Of a DNA stretch of 55,653 bases, positions 35,646 to 44,959 are shown piece by piece (within the stretch, counting starts at the first letter, position 1; the number at the start of each line of letters is the position of its first letter). The stretch is from Nitrospirota bacterium. Lineage in GTDB: Bacteria; Nitrospirota; Thermodesulfovibrionia; Thermodesulfovibrionales; SM23-35. The translations under genes and the position numbers were made by a program. The notes beneath the pieces were generated by a model. That model had not been told where the DNA came from and searched no databases. It saw only the letters and a program-made list of their open reading frames with translations. The DNA is taken from NCBI GenBank assembly GCA_014859105.1, contig JACUUX010000013.1, positions 1 through 55,653 on the forward strand, in the 5' to 3' direction.

Positions 35646-36914
35646 ATGAAAAAGGTCTTAATCATTTCTTTTTATTTCCCGCCTTGTTTAAATATGGGTG
35701 CGCAGAGACCGTATAAACTGGCAAAGTATTTTCCCCTATTTGGATGGGAACCAGTAGTATTGGTAGCTAAACTACCCGGAAAGTCTCCAGATGGAATAAG
35801 GATTATTGAAACTGATTATAGAGATATCGTCAGTTCTGTGAAATCAAAATTCGGATTTAATTCCCATAAAGGACTACATGAGCAATTGAAGATACAGGAA
35901 TCAAAAAATTTTGATTACTCTACGTGGAAGAGTAAAATGATTAAGTTTGTAAGAGAAGTGATTGCATTCCCTGATAATTTCATAGGTTGGTATAATTACG
36001 CAATCGATTCAGCTTCTGATTTACTCGTAAGGGAGAAAGTCGATGCAATGATAAGCACTTCTTATCCTGTAACAGCGCATCTAATCGCAAGTAAACTGAA
36101 AAAGAAATACAGAATTCCATGGATAGCAGATTTTCGTGACCTCTGGACTCAGAATCATTATGTTAATAAATATAAATTAATTAAATATATCGAGAGGCGT
36201 CTCGAATTAAAAACCCTTTCTGATGCTGATGTTTTAGTAACTGCACACCCGCTTGTAAATGTGCTTCAGAGACTTCATAAGAGCAAAAAGATACTTTGCA
36301 TAACAAACGGGTATGATGTTGATGATTTTCCGGAAATACAGGTAAAACTGACAGATAAATTTACCATAACTTATACAGGCAAACTGTATAATGGAAAAAG
36401 AGACCCCTCAATGTTGTTTAAAGCTGTAGAAGAGTTAATTAATGAAAAAAAAATCAAGAAGGAATTAACAGAGATCAGATTTTTTGGATGTAATGAAAAA
36501 TGGCTTATTGATGAGATTAAAAAATATAATTTAGAAGGAGTTGTTACTGTAAATGGTATTATTCCAAGAGAAGAAGCTTTAAAAAAGCAAAGAGAATCTC
36601 AAATTTTATTGATTCTCCGATGGGATAATAAAAATGAAGAAGGTATTTTCCCTGGAAAAGTATTTGAATATTTTGGTGCAAAAAGACCCATTATTGCTGT
36701 TGGCTCTGGAGGTGTTATCAAAGATATTCTGGAAAAAACAAATGCCGGTAAATTCGCAGAGAATGAATTTGCATTAAAGAATATTCTTTTTGAATATTAC
36801 AGAGAGTTTATAGAGACAGGAAAGGTAAAATACCGCGGCAATATTAATACAGAAAAATATAAATATGATTCAATCACTCGAAAATATTCAGAAGTTTTAA
36901 ATGAGCTGGTATGA
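35646..36914 (+). CDS. GT-B glycosyltransferase (family 4-like)
   Basis: A 422-residue protein. The N-terminus MKKVLIISFYFPPCLNMGAQRPYKLAKYFP is a usual GT4-like start (glycine-rich loop region GAQR), with IADFRDLW in the first domain and ITYTGKLYNGKRDPS, FFGCNEKW and FPGKVFEYFGAKRPIIAVG in the second. It overlaps the O-antigen ligase gene by 4 bases (ATGA). It may act late in assembly or on a core/adaptor sugar. Confidence 0.88.
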   Translation: MKKVLIISFYFPPCLNMGAQRPYKLAKYFPLFGWEPVVLVAKLPGKSPDGIRIIETDYRDIVSSVKSKFGFNSHKGLHEQLKIQESKNFDYSTWKSKMIKFVREVIAFPDNFIGWYNYAIDSASDLLVREKVDAMISTSYPVTAHLIASKLKKKYRIPWIADFRDLWTQNHYVNKYKLIKYIERRLELKTLSDADVLVTAHPLVNVLQRLHKSKKILCITNGYDVDDFPEIQVKLTDKFTITYTGKLYNGKRDPSMLFKAVEELINEKKIKKELTEIRFFGCNEKWLIDEIKKYNLEGVVTVNGIIPREEALKKQRESQILLILRWDNKNEEGIFPGKVFEYFGAKRPIIAVGSGGVIKDILEKTNAGKFAENEFALKNILFEYYREFIETGKVKYRGNINTEKYKYDSITRKYSEVLNELV

Positions 36915-38275
36915 CAATAAATAGCTCTACTATAAATAAAAAAGATATCTCAAAAAATATAATATGGATAATATATGGAATATTTCTTATTGTGTTAATA
37001 GCGCAATCTATCGCAAGTTCTAAATGGATTTATCTCACTGCAATATTCATTCCTTTTTTAATATATCTTTGTATTAAAAATCCTTTTATTTTCCCCTTTG
37101 GAGCATATGTTTTTCTTATTCCTTTCGATTCGGTATTATCGATCACGGGGAATAGCAAAGGTGCAACGTTGACTAAGTTCCTTGGCATAATGGCAATATT
37201 AATCTTATTTTTAAAGGGCATATTCGAGGAGAAACTAAAAAAACCAAATAAAGTTGTTATTTGGTGGGTATTAATGATCATTTATGCCTTATCATCTATC
37301 TTATGGGCAATAGAACCGGACAAAACATATTCCAGATTTTCTACGGCAGCAGGTTTATTAATTTTATACCTGATTGCCTCGTCTTATAAAATCAATGAAA
37401 ATGAATTCAATATATTTAAATGGCTTATCATGTTCGGAGGACTCGTGTCTGCGATATTTGCAATATATAATTATGGAACGGGTGCCTTTTATGGTATGAG
37501 ATCCACAGTAGAATTTGGAGAGCGTGTGACAAACCCTAACAGATTTGCATTTAGTCTGATTATTCCCATTTCAATATGCATCGGACTGATGTTAAATCAA
37601 AAAATGAGAGTTTTCAAAGTAATTCTGATTATTGCTTTAAGTCTGTTCATTTTAGGAGTTATTTTTACCGGTTCAAGAGGAGGTTTACTTGGCGTTGCTG
37701 TTGTTGCAATTATCTATATCCTTTTTTTGAAAAAAAGAGTTACATTATTAACAATATTTCTGTGCATCGGGCTTCTTTCTATGTCATTTGTTCCTGATTT
37801 CTTTGTACAAAGATGGGAAGAGGCTATAGAAACCGGAGGCTCTGGAAGGACGACAATATGGGCTACAGGGTTGGCTGCAATAGAAAAATACTGGACAATC
37901 GGCGCGGGACTGGACAATTTCGCGAACGTTTACAGTGAATTTAGTCGTTTTACTCCTTTTTCGTTAAACCTTTATAAGGGCTCTCATAATTTATATCTGG
38001 GAGTTTTAATTGAATTAGGTATTATAGGATTATTTTTACTTAGCTGGGTAATGTTGAAACATTACCGAATAATAAAATCGTTTCTTATGCGTTATGACGG
38101 AAATACGATTATGCTGAAAGCATCTTTCTGGGGGGTACTCATTACAAGTTTCTTTGGCGATACTATGTGGACAAAATCGTTCTGGTTGCTCTGGATGTTG
38201 ATATTGATGAACAGAAATGTTGCAGAAGGAGAAAAAATGAGATTTCATCCAGCTTCATTTGAAAATAACCGCTAA
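36911..38275 (+). CDS. O-antigen ligase/polymerase family membrane protein (WaaL-like)
   Basis: A 454-residue polytopic protein with roughly 10-12 hydrophobic segments and the Wzy_C/WaaL periplasmic-loop features: GSRGGLLGV, then IGAGLDNF and a GSHNLYLGVLIELGIIGL block with the conserved His. WaaL transfers polyprenyl-linked glycan to lipid A core; Wzy polymerases share the fold. Since export here is ABC-type, a ligase role is more likely than polymerase. It is coupled to the preceding glycosyltransferase. Confidence 0.88.
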   Translation: MTINSSTINKKDISKNIIWIIYGIFLIVLIAQSIASSKWIYLTAIFIPFLIYLCIKNPFIFPFGAYVFLIPFDSVLSITGNSKGATLTKFLGIMAILILFLKGIFEEKLKKPNKVVIWWVLMIIYALSSILWAIEPDKTYSRFSTAAGLLILYLIASSYKINENEFNIFKWLIMFGGLVSAIFAIYNYGTGAFYGMRSTVEFGERVTNPNRFAFSLIIPISICIGLMLNQKMRVFKVILIIALSLFILGVIFTGSRGGLLGVAVVAIIYILFLKKRVTLLTIFLCIGLLSMSFVPDFFVQRWEEAIETGGSGRTTIWATGLAAIEKYWTIGAGLDNFANVYSEFSRFTPFSLNLYKGSHNLYLGVLIELGIIGLFLLSWVMLKHYRIIKSFLMRYDGNTIMLKASFWGVLITSFFGDTMWTKSFWLLWMLILMNRNVAEGEKMRFHPASFENNR

Positions 38276-38293
38276 TTTCTGCACAAATTTAAA

Positions 38294-39787
38294 ATGTCTT
38301 CTAACCTTATTAAGACGAAAATACCACTTACCCAAAAGCTCAAACTAACTGACAGATTCGAGCCCGAGAAGTACCTCGGAGCATTCGACTCGCTGCCTTT
38401 AGATGCGCAAAATGCCATAGTACGGGCTATTGTTACAAACGATAGAATGAGTATGGCAGGTCATGAGATAGGCTTCTGGCATATTGAAATGGCTCGATTA
38501 TTTGCAAAGCTTAAATACAGGCTTAGGAAAAATGGTTTAAATCGTGCCTCAAAATTAGCTGGCTTAACCGGATTGATTTTTCAGAGCGGAATTGCTCATA
38601 TAATACATAAAATGTATAAATTACTTTTGCATATGAAAGGCATGCTATATTTCAGGCAAACGTCAGCTTCGTTATTATATAAATCAGATATTGAAACAAG
38701 AGACCTCGCTGTATGTTATGCACGTAATATTCCTCAATCAGAAGCATATCGTGGATTCTGGCATGATCAACTCCGAAATAATACTTATGGAGTTATACTC
38801 GGCATAGATCTCATCCCTACACCTGATGGATGCTGGTATATCGAGAGCAATCTGAATTTTGGAATGAGTAATACACGGTCTGCCCTGTATGACAGAGACC
38901 CGTTTGTGCAAAACCTTGTAAAATTTACAGTGGAGCAGGGCTATAATAATTTAGTGTTTATTAATAATACATCTTCATATATGAATAAAATTATGGCTGA
39001 ACAGCTTGAAGAAGAAGCTTTAGCTAATAAAATAAAGCTGACAATCGTGGAAGATGCCTATTTGCCGGATGCAAAATACCCTCAAAATTTTGGAGTACCT
39101 GCAATCGATTCTGATAATACGCTTGTAGTCCGGACTAAATTCTACCGTACCAGTCTTGATTACCTGTTACAAAACAAAAGGGCATGCAGCCGGGCTCTGG
39201 AGATTTATAAGAGACATTTTCCTGACGAAGAGTTGCTGCTTCCAGCAACCGCTACCGAACCCGTGATGTCCGATTTCCATCACGATGGCCCCTTCCCGAA
39301 TTTAGTATATAAGCTTCCTGAGCGAGATGAGGGCAAAGGTTTGATTTTTCTCAAGGCTGCTTCTCCTGAACATGCATATGCGATTATTGCAAAAGCTAAC
39401 AGTTTAAACAGCAAAGGCAGATTTATTGACCGCCTTTATTCTTTAATTGAAGACAGAAAAGGGATATTCCAGTCTTTTGTGGAGGGACCTTTGCTTGAAG
39501 ACAGAAGACTCTATAAGGTGCGTGCTCATGTTGTAATAACTCCGGTTGGAGCAGAGTTTCTCTCGTCACACCGTGTTATTTCAAAATATCCGGTTCCGGA
39601 ATATCTTCCTGCTGGAATAGTGCAGGATAAAAGGCCATATCTTGTTAACCTTGCTTCAAGCTCAGTATATGATATTAGTCCGCCTGAAGAGGAACAATTG
39701 ATAAAGCGTTCGGCATTGGCTGTAGCAAAAGGGCTTGCATGGGCAGTGACATATGGATTTCAGACTAATGCGTCTGCAACAGGTTAA
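38294..39787 (+). CDS. Unknown protein with ATP-grasp-like features
   Basis: A 497-residue soluble protein without signal or membrane segments. The C-terminal half has elements that look like an ATP-grasp ligase: WYIESNLNFGMSNTR (acidic/Asn metal-site-like), VYKLPERDEGKGLIFLKA (nucleotide-lysine-like strand) and QSFVEGPLLEDRRLYKVRAHVV. ATP-grasp enzymes join a carboxylate to an amine or thiol through an acyl-phosphate. The adjacent asparagine-synthase-like gene starts 65 bases downstream. The assignment is tentative; I would call it hypothetical without structure prediction. Confidence 0.5.
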   Translation: MSSNLIKTKIPLTQKLKLTDRFEPEKYLGAFDSLPLDAQNAIVRAIVTNDRMSMAGHEIGFWHIEMARLFAKLKYRLRKNGLNRASKLAGLTGLIFQSGIAHIIHKMYKLLLHMKGMLYFRQTSASLLYKSDIETRDLAVCYARNIPQSEAYRGFWHDQLRNNTYGVILGIDLIPTPDGCWYIESNLNFGMSNTRSALYDRDPFVQNLVKFTVEQGYNNLVFINNTSSYMNKIMAEQLEEEALANKIKLTIVEDAYLPDAKYPQNFGVPAIDSDNTLVVRTKFYRTSLDYLLQNKRACSRALEIYKRHFPDEELLLPATATEPVMSDFHHDGPFPNLVYKLPERDEGKGLIFLKAASPEHAYAIIAKANSLNSKGRFIDRLYSLIEDRKGIFQSFVEGPLLEDRRLYKVRAHVVITPVGAEFLSSHRVISKYPVPEYLPAGIVQDKRPYLVNLASSSVYDISPPEEEQLIKRSALAVAKGLAWAVTYGFQTNASATG

Positions 39788-39852
39788 ACCATTTTTAAAA
39801 TTTCAAGAAATTTTCAGGAATCAATTCTCTTACCGCACAAGGAGACACACCA

Positions 39853-41697
39853 TTGTCTGCACTGAATGTTAATTCTTATGAACACCCTTTGAATCATCTC
39901 ACAGGATGGATGGTAATTTCAGGAAAAGGGGATAACCATAATATCGGAAATAAGATAGAAACCGGATTGAATTCTTTTGTTGGAGATTATGGTTTAATTA
40001 AAACTGTAAAAGTAAAAGATGGGTTTGGTTTCGGCTTATTAAAACCAGAAAAACCATTGCCGATGACAACATGGTCTTTTTTTGATGATGACGAAAAATG
40101 TTGCTTTATTGAGGGTGTTTTCTATGATGATTATTTTTCTTATCGACCGGTAGACGGTGAAGATCAAAATATGGCAAAAATATTTCTTGATAAATTCTGT
40201 GCTATAAAAACAAAGGCAATAGAGGCATTGAACGGCTCTTTTTGTGGGTTTGTTTATGATTATAAAAATAAACAATTAATCACATTCATAGACAGGCTCG
40301 GGACAAAAATACTTTTCTATTCTCTTGATGAAGATACAATCATTGTAACTACAAATCTTGCGGCTTTCAGAGGTCTTAAGAGATTGACAATAGACGAATA
40401 TGCAGCCTTTCAATTTTTAACAATCGGTTTTCCAATCGGGGAAAGGACTCTATTAAGCGAAGTAAAAATTCAGCTTCCCCGGACAATGAATATCTATAAA
40501 GGAGCGGTTAAAGATACAGTTTACTACTGGGATATTCCGGAACGTCTGAAAAATATCTCACTGAAAGAATCAGTTGAGATGATAAGTCAATCTATAGAAG
40601 ACCATGTCGAGAGAATTTATAACAGAACAGGACAGGAAATGGGGCTGGGGATTTCAGGAGGACATGACTCGAGAGTGATACTCAATGCACTGGTTTACAA
40701 GAATGTTCCTTTCAGACCAGTGATGTGGAAAGATTATAATTTTAATGATGTAGTAGTACCCAGACTATGCAATTCTATTGAAAAACAACCGCTCATAGCA
40801 AAAGACCTTCCGGTAAGTGAAATAGATGAACTGCAAAGGGAAGTCTTTGTTTACTCAGATGGATATTATTTAAATTCTTTTGGTTTTCCGAGAATAGCAA
40901 AAGAATGCTGTGGAAAAAAAATTAAATATTTAATGGTAGGATTCACCGGTGATAAAATTAGTGGTTCATTGACAATTCCTGCGCCTCAATATTTAAAAAA
41001 TGTTCAACAACTTGCGATGACAGCACTTGATAACCAGATGGAGACATTTTCATTCGAAACAGCACAATTATTAATGAGAAATATAAAAAAGGATATAATC
41101 AAAAAGACCATTTCAGAATGGGAAGAAAGTTTCTCCATGAATAACTCCCGGAAATATCTTACAGATATAGCAATCTTGCAGGGATTCGCCAATCGGAATT
41201 TAAAGAGAATACGTTTTGCGATCATACCTGCACTTCGCTATTCTCAAATAATATATCCTTATCTTGACAACAAAGTATTAGATTCATATTTCAGTCTGCC
41301 TGTAAAGTTTCTGAATAATCAGAAAGCACACTGCTATGCCTGTTTTTATAGGGTCAAGGAACTCGGTAAACATCAGGCATCAGGTTATCCGCTCTCTTTA
41401 AAAAAAGAAGCATTTTGCCTTTATGGATTATACCTGCTCAGACTTTCTAAACTTAAATTTAATAAGTTATTGCCTTTGTTCAATTTTTTTGGAAATAAAG
41501 GCGAATGGAGTGAACTTCATTATAAAATTTATGATGAAATATCTCGCTGTCCTCAGTTTGATTCGAAATTCTTGAAGAAAATATTTGAAGACAACAGAAT
41601 AGGGCGCAAGGAACTTTATAAGATGCATACTTTAAGCAGGTTCCATGATTTTTATGTAGGCGGGAAAAATGATTATTTGCCGCAAAGATTTATATGA
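39853..41697 (+). CDS. Asparagine-synthase-like amidotransferase/ligase
   Basis: A 614-residue protein. Residues about 1-210 form an Ntn-like domain related to GATase II (FIEGVFYDDY, LNGSFCGFVYDY, FIDRLGTKILFY) but without an N-terminal catalytic Cys, so glutaminase activity is unlikely. The synthase domain has the pyrophosphatase loop ISGGHDSRV, S268 to S273, which binds and adenylates a carboxylate. The start is TTG 39853 with AAGGAGA 8 bases upstream; no in-frame ATG is close. Related proteins occur in capsule and lasso/beta-lactam pathways. Here it may form an amide on a sugar acid together with the preceding ATP-grasp-like protein. Confidence 0.85.
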   Translation: MSALNVNSYEHPLNHLTGWMVISGKGDNHNIGNKIETGLNSFVGDYGLIKTVKVKDGFGFGLLKPEKPLPMTTWSFFDDDEKCCFIEGVFYDDYFSYRPVDGEDQNMAKIFLDKFCAIKTKAIEALNGSFCGFVYDYKNKQLITFIDRLGTKILFYSLDEDTIIVTTNLAAFRGLKRLTIDEYAAFQFLTIGFPIGERTLLSEVKIQLPRTMNIYKGAVKDTVYYWDIPERLKNISLKESVEMISQSIEDHVERIYNRTGQEMGLGISGGHDSRVILNALVYKNVPFRPVMWKDYNFNDVVVPRLCNSIEKQPLIAKDLPVSEIDELQREVFVYSDGYYLNSFGFPRIAKECCGKKIKYLMVGFTGDKISGSLTIPAPQYLKNVQQLAMTALDNQMETFSFETAQLLMRNIKKDIIKKTISEWEESFSMNNSRKYLTDIAILQGFANRNLKRIRFAIIPALRYSQIIYPYLDNKVLDSYFSLPVKFLNNQKAHCYACFYRVKELGKHQASGYPLSLKKEAFCLYGLYLLRLSKLKFNKLLPLFNFFGNKGEWSELHYKIYDEISRCPQFDSKFLKKIFEDNRIGRKELYKMHTLSRFHDFYVGGKNDYLPQRFI

Positions 41698-41787
41698 TGC
41701 AAATTCTACCATTGCTCACTCCGAAATTAGTATGACAACGAAATAAACCTATGCGCATATTTAGGAACCTCAGAGAATTCATCTATC

Positions 41788-41810
41788 CAGCTTGTCCGGA
41801 ATCCTCTCAG
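41788..41810 (+). repeat. Fragment of REP-like palindrome
   Basis: The 166-bp gap between the asparagine-synthase-like gene and the acetyltransferase contains CTTGTCCGGAATCC, the same core as in the REP-like unit inside the MITE at 2309-2322. An AAAGGAGG sits at 41822 but is too far from the next ATG to serve as its ribosome binding site. No gene is visible. Confidence 0.5.
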
Positions 41811-41863
41811 CCCCCATTTATAAAGGAGGTTAGTGGGTTGTTTGAGAAAGAATCTAAAATATC

Positions 41864-42370
41864 ATGAAGAAACTGTTGGCTTATTTTTGTTATATATTAT
41901 ATAACTTAGGTCCTCGCTGGCTGCCGAATTCTGATCCACTGATTTTTCGATGGACGAAATGGGTCAGATACGTTCTCGGAAAGGGAATTATAAAAAAGTG
42001 TGGTCAAAACGTGAATATCCAGAACAGGGCGAGGTTTGGACATAACTTGACAATTGGTGATAATTCAGGTCTTGGAGAAAACTGCCGGATTGGTTCGGGA
42101 ACAATGATTGGAAATAATGTGAGAATGGGAGCAGATGTTATAATTGTTACCCAGAATCACAAATATACAAGGGAGACATTTGAGGGGTTTGAAAAAAAAC
42201 CTGTAGTCATAGAGGATAATGTTTGGATAGGGTATAGGGTTATAATCCTGCCGGGAGTTCATATTGGTCGTAATGCAATTATCGGTGCTGGAGCGGTTGT
42301 AACAAAAGATGTCCCTCCTTATACAGTTGTAGGCGGAGTACCTGCAAGGGTCTTAAAGACCCGGGAATAA
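41864..42370 (+). CDS. Left-handed beta-helix acetyltransferase (WbbJ/CysE-like)
   Basis: A 168-residue hexapeptide-repeat enzyme: [30 protein letters not shown], the acceptor loop [14 protein letters not shown] and the C-terminal [16 protein letters not shown] with GGVPARVLK. It transfers an acetyl group from CoA to a sugar hydroxyl or amine. It starts the last polysaccharide block and is followed by two GT4 genes. Confidence 0.9.
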   Translation: MKKLLAYFCYILYNLGPRWLPNSDPLIFRWTKWVRYVLGKGIIKKCGQNVNIQNRARFGHNLTIGDNSGLGENCRIGSGTMIGNNVRMGADVIIVTQNHKYTRETFEGFEKKPVVIEDNVWIGYRVIILPGVHIGRNAIIGAGAVVTKDVPPYTVVGGVPARVLKTRE

Positions 42371-42394
42371 TTAAAATCCAAATAACAGGTAAAA

Positions 42395-43618
42395 ATGAAA
42401 ATTTTGGTTATCTCATATATGTTTCCCTGTAAAAGGCACCCTATATCAGGAATTTTTTTTGCAAATCTGTTAAGAGAATTAGCCAATAAGGTAGATGAGT
42501 TAGTTGTAATTACTCCAAGACCTTATATCCCAAAATTTCTGACCAAAATAAAAAAAAGCTGGTCTAAATGGTATCTTGATTCGATGAATTCTGAGATAAA
42601 TAGAATAAAGATTATTCGACCATATGTATTAACTTTACGGGGGATATCTTTTTTGGGCATAAACGGCATTTTATGGCAATATTCTCTGTCTAATTTAGTT
42701 AAACAGCTCAAAAACAATATTGATATTATAATAGGCCACAATGTGTTACCAGATGGCATTGCTGCAGCAAGATTGGCTAAGATGATTAATGTGCCATGCT
42801 TTTTATGGTGTATAGGTTCTGATATCAATGATTTTGCACAATATAACTTTTTTAATAATTACCTGACGAGGAAATGTCTTGAAGAGAGTCAATATGTTTT
42901 GACGACAAGCAAAGATTTAGAAAATAAAATAAAGATATTTAACAATAAACCTATTCAAGTTAGAACGTTTTATAGAGGAATTGATATATCAAATTTTCAG
43001 AATATCCCTCCAAGGGTTAGTCTTCTCAAAGGGTTACAACTAAATCCAGATAAAATATATATATTGTTCATTGGTAGATTGATATATGATAAAGGAATTT
43101 ATGAACTTGCTGAAGCTTTTAATATTATTGCAAAACGATACCCGGATATTGATTTAATCCTGATAGGTGAGGAAATTGAAAAAGAAAAGTTGATAGCTAA
43201 ATTTAGAGATTATGGAATATTAAACAGGGTGATATTCAAAGGAATAATCCAATATAGTGAAGTGGCAAAATATATGAAAGTTTCAAACCTTCTTGTTCTA
43301 CCCACTTGGGCTGAAGGGTTGCCAAATGTTGTGATGGAGGCCATGGCTGTTGGACTTCCGGTAGTTGCTACTGATGTCGGGGGCATCCCCGAAGTACTTG
43401 AAAATGAAGTGACTGGCCTTTCTGTGCCAGCTAAAAATGTTGAAAAATTGATAGAAGCAATTATTAGAATGATAGAAGATAGAGATTTAAGAGAAAATTG
43501 TATAAAAAATGCAAAAAATTTGATATATGAAAAATTTGATGTTAAGAAGAATGTGCATCAACTATATGATCTATTGCAGGAAGTAAAAAATAATTATTCT
43601 CAATCTCATCCAAAATAA
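42395..43618 (+). CDS. Family 4 glycosyltransferase
   Basis: A 407-residue GT-B enzyme: MKILVISYMFPCKRHPISGIF, first-domain DIIIGHNVLPDG, then second-domain ILFIGRLIYDKGIYELAEAF and the E-x7-E motif EGLPNVVMEAMAVGLPVVATDVGG. A retaining transferase of the repeat-unit assembly line. Its stop is followed at once by a half-REP hairpin that leads into the next glycosyltransferase. Confidence 0.93.
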   Translation: MKILVISYMFPCKRHPISGIFFANLLRELANKVDELVVITPRPYIPKFLTKIKKSWSKWYLDSMNSEINRIKIIRPYVLTLRGISFLGINGILWQYSLSNLVKQLKNNIDIIIGHNVLPDGIAAARLAKMINVPCFLWCIGSDINDFAQYNFFNNYLTRKCLEESQYVLTTSKDLENKIKIFNNKPIQVRTFYRGIDISNFQNIPPRVSLLKGLQLNPDKIYILFIGRLIYDKGIYELAEAFNIIAKRYPDIDLILIGEEIEKEKLIAKFRDYGILNRVIFKGIIQYSEVAKYMKVSNLLVLPTWAEGLPNVVMEAMAVGLPVVATDVGGIPEVLENEVTGLSVPAKNVEKLIEAIIRMIEDRDLRENCIKNAKNLIYEKFDVKKNVHQLYDLLQEVKNNYSQSHPK

Positions 43619-43627
43619 AGGAGCTGG

Positions 43628-43647
43628 ATTCCTGCCTCCGCAGGAAT
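43628..43647 (+). repeat. REP-like hairpin (8-bp perfect stem)
   Basis: ATTCCTGC at 43628-43635 pairs exactly with GCAGGAAT at 43640-43647 around a CTCC loop; the sequence continues GAC, like the arms of the other REP-like units. It is wedged in the 54-bp gap between two GT4 genes. Confidence 0.75.
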
Positions 43648-43672
43648 GACGATTATTTTAAAAAAGCATCTC

Positions 43673-44794
43673 ATGAAAAAGAAAGTCTGTATTATACATA
43701 AAGTAAGCACTTTAGACCCTCGTTCGTTTTATAAAGAAGGCAGGACACTTTTCAATGCTGGTTACGACGTAAATATACTCGGATTATTTAAAAGCACAAG
43801 AAATGAAAACGGAATTAATCTCATTGGATTTAATGCCTCAAAGAGCAGATTTACCCGATTTCTGATGACCAATTATCAGATTTTCAGAAGAGCTTTGAGA
43901 GAGAAAGCGGATGTTTATCACTTTCATGATCTGGATTTTATTCCCTGGGCAGTATTTTTAAAAATATTTACAAGGTCAAAAATTATCTATGATATTCATG
44001 AAGCATATCCGGAATATATTTTGCTAAAAACATATATACCTGAACCATTCAGAAAAGCAATATCCTTTTTCGTCTATTTAATGGAGCATGGTGCAATAAA
44101 AATGTTTGATGCAATCATCCCGAATGACAACTTTGTGTCACGAGGGTTTAGACATAAAAACAATATAGTTATTTTCAATTTTCCGACATTGGATTTCTTC
44201 AGAAATAAGAATGGATCAAAATGGCAGGAAAGGAAATATGATATTTTCTATCATGGCACCTTACCCAGATATCATTTTGAGCGAATGATGAATATAGCAG
44301 AAAAGCTGAATGCAGAAAATATAAGGAACAGATGGGGTATCGTTACAAAGGATGCTCAGATCATTAACTGGGCAACGGCCGAGACAGAGAAAAGAAAATT
44401 GACTTCTAACTTCGATTTTCTGCCATATACTGATTATCTAAATGTTATCGATTATTTAAATGTGTCAAAAATCGGTATCATTCCCCTTCCACCTTATAAG
44501 AAATTTATGAAGAATATACCCCTGAAGATGTTTGAATTTATGGGTTGCGGACTGCCGATAGTCCTTTCAGACCTGCCTCCTTCAAGGCAATTTATTGAAG
44601 ATAAGGACTGTGCCATCGCTGTAGAACCGGATAATATTGATGAATATGCAAATGCAATAAAATTATTATTAAATAATCAGGGAAAAGCAGTTGAAATGGG
44701 TGAGCGAGGGAAAAAATTGATTTATGAAAAATATAATTGGAACGTTGAAGAAAAAAAACTTTTGGAATTATATAAACAATTATTACCATCATAA
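43673..44794 (+). CDS. Family 4 glycosyltransferase
   Basis: A 373-residue GT-B enzyme related to group-1 transferases: MKKKVCIIHKVSTLDPRSF, YHFHDLDFIPWAV, IIYDIHEAYPEY and IGIIPLPPYKKFMKNIPLKMFEFMGCGLPIV (key residues K-x-x-E-F and the GxP loop). An alternative ATG at 43646 arises inside the REP-like hairpin and adds nine residues; I prefer 43673. Confidence 0.88.
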   Translation: MKKKVCIIHKVSTLDPRSFYKEGRTLFNAGYDVNILGLFKSTRNENGINLIGFNASKSRFTRFLMTNYQIFRRALREKADVYHFHDLDFIPWAVFLKIFTRSKIIYDIHEAYPEYILLKTYIPEPFRKAISFFVYLMEHGAIKMFDAIIPNDNFVSRGFRHKNNIVIFNFPTLDFFRNKNGSKWQERKYDIFYHGTLPRYHFERMMNIAEKLNAENIRNRWGIVTKDAQIINWATAETEKRKLTSNFDFLPYTDYLNVIDYLNVSKIGIIPLPPYKKFMKNIPLKMFEFMGCGLPIVLSDLPPSRQFIEDKDCAIAVEPDNIDEYANAIKLLLNNQGKAVEMGERGKKLIYEKYNWNVEEKKLLELYKQLLPS

Positions 44795-44828
44795 TAAAAG
44801 TCCTATGTGGCTATTTCTTTTCTGTCAC

Positions 44829-44913
44829 TCCTGCTTGTCGGGAGTCTTTCTTAAAAGATGGATTCCGGACCGGTCCTCGACATGCGAGGACAAGAGCCGG
44901 AAGGGCGACATAG
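44829..44913. repeat. REP-like palindromic element with nested hairpin
   Basis: TTCCGG at 44863-44868 pairs with CCGGAA at 44897-44902, and inside it GTCCTCG at 44873-44879 pairs with CGAGGAC at 44885-44891. A further ACTCC/GGAGT arm lies at about 44827-44845. It separates the GT4 gene from the deacetylase gene and might act as a terminator or attenuator; no T-tract follows. Confidence 0.65.
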
Positions 44914-44959
44914 GCATCGAGATGGGACATTAAATTTGCAAGAATCAATAGTTTCAAAG

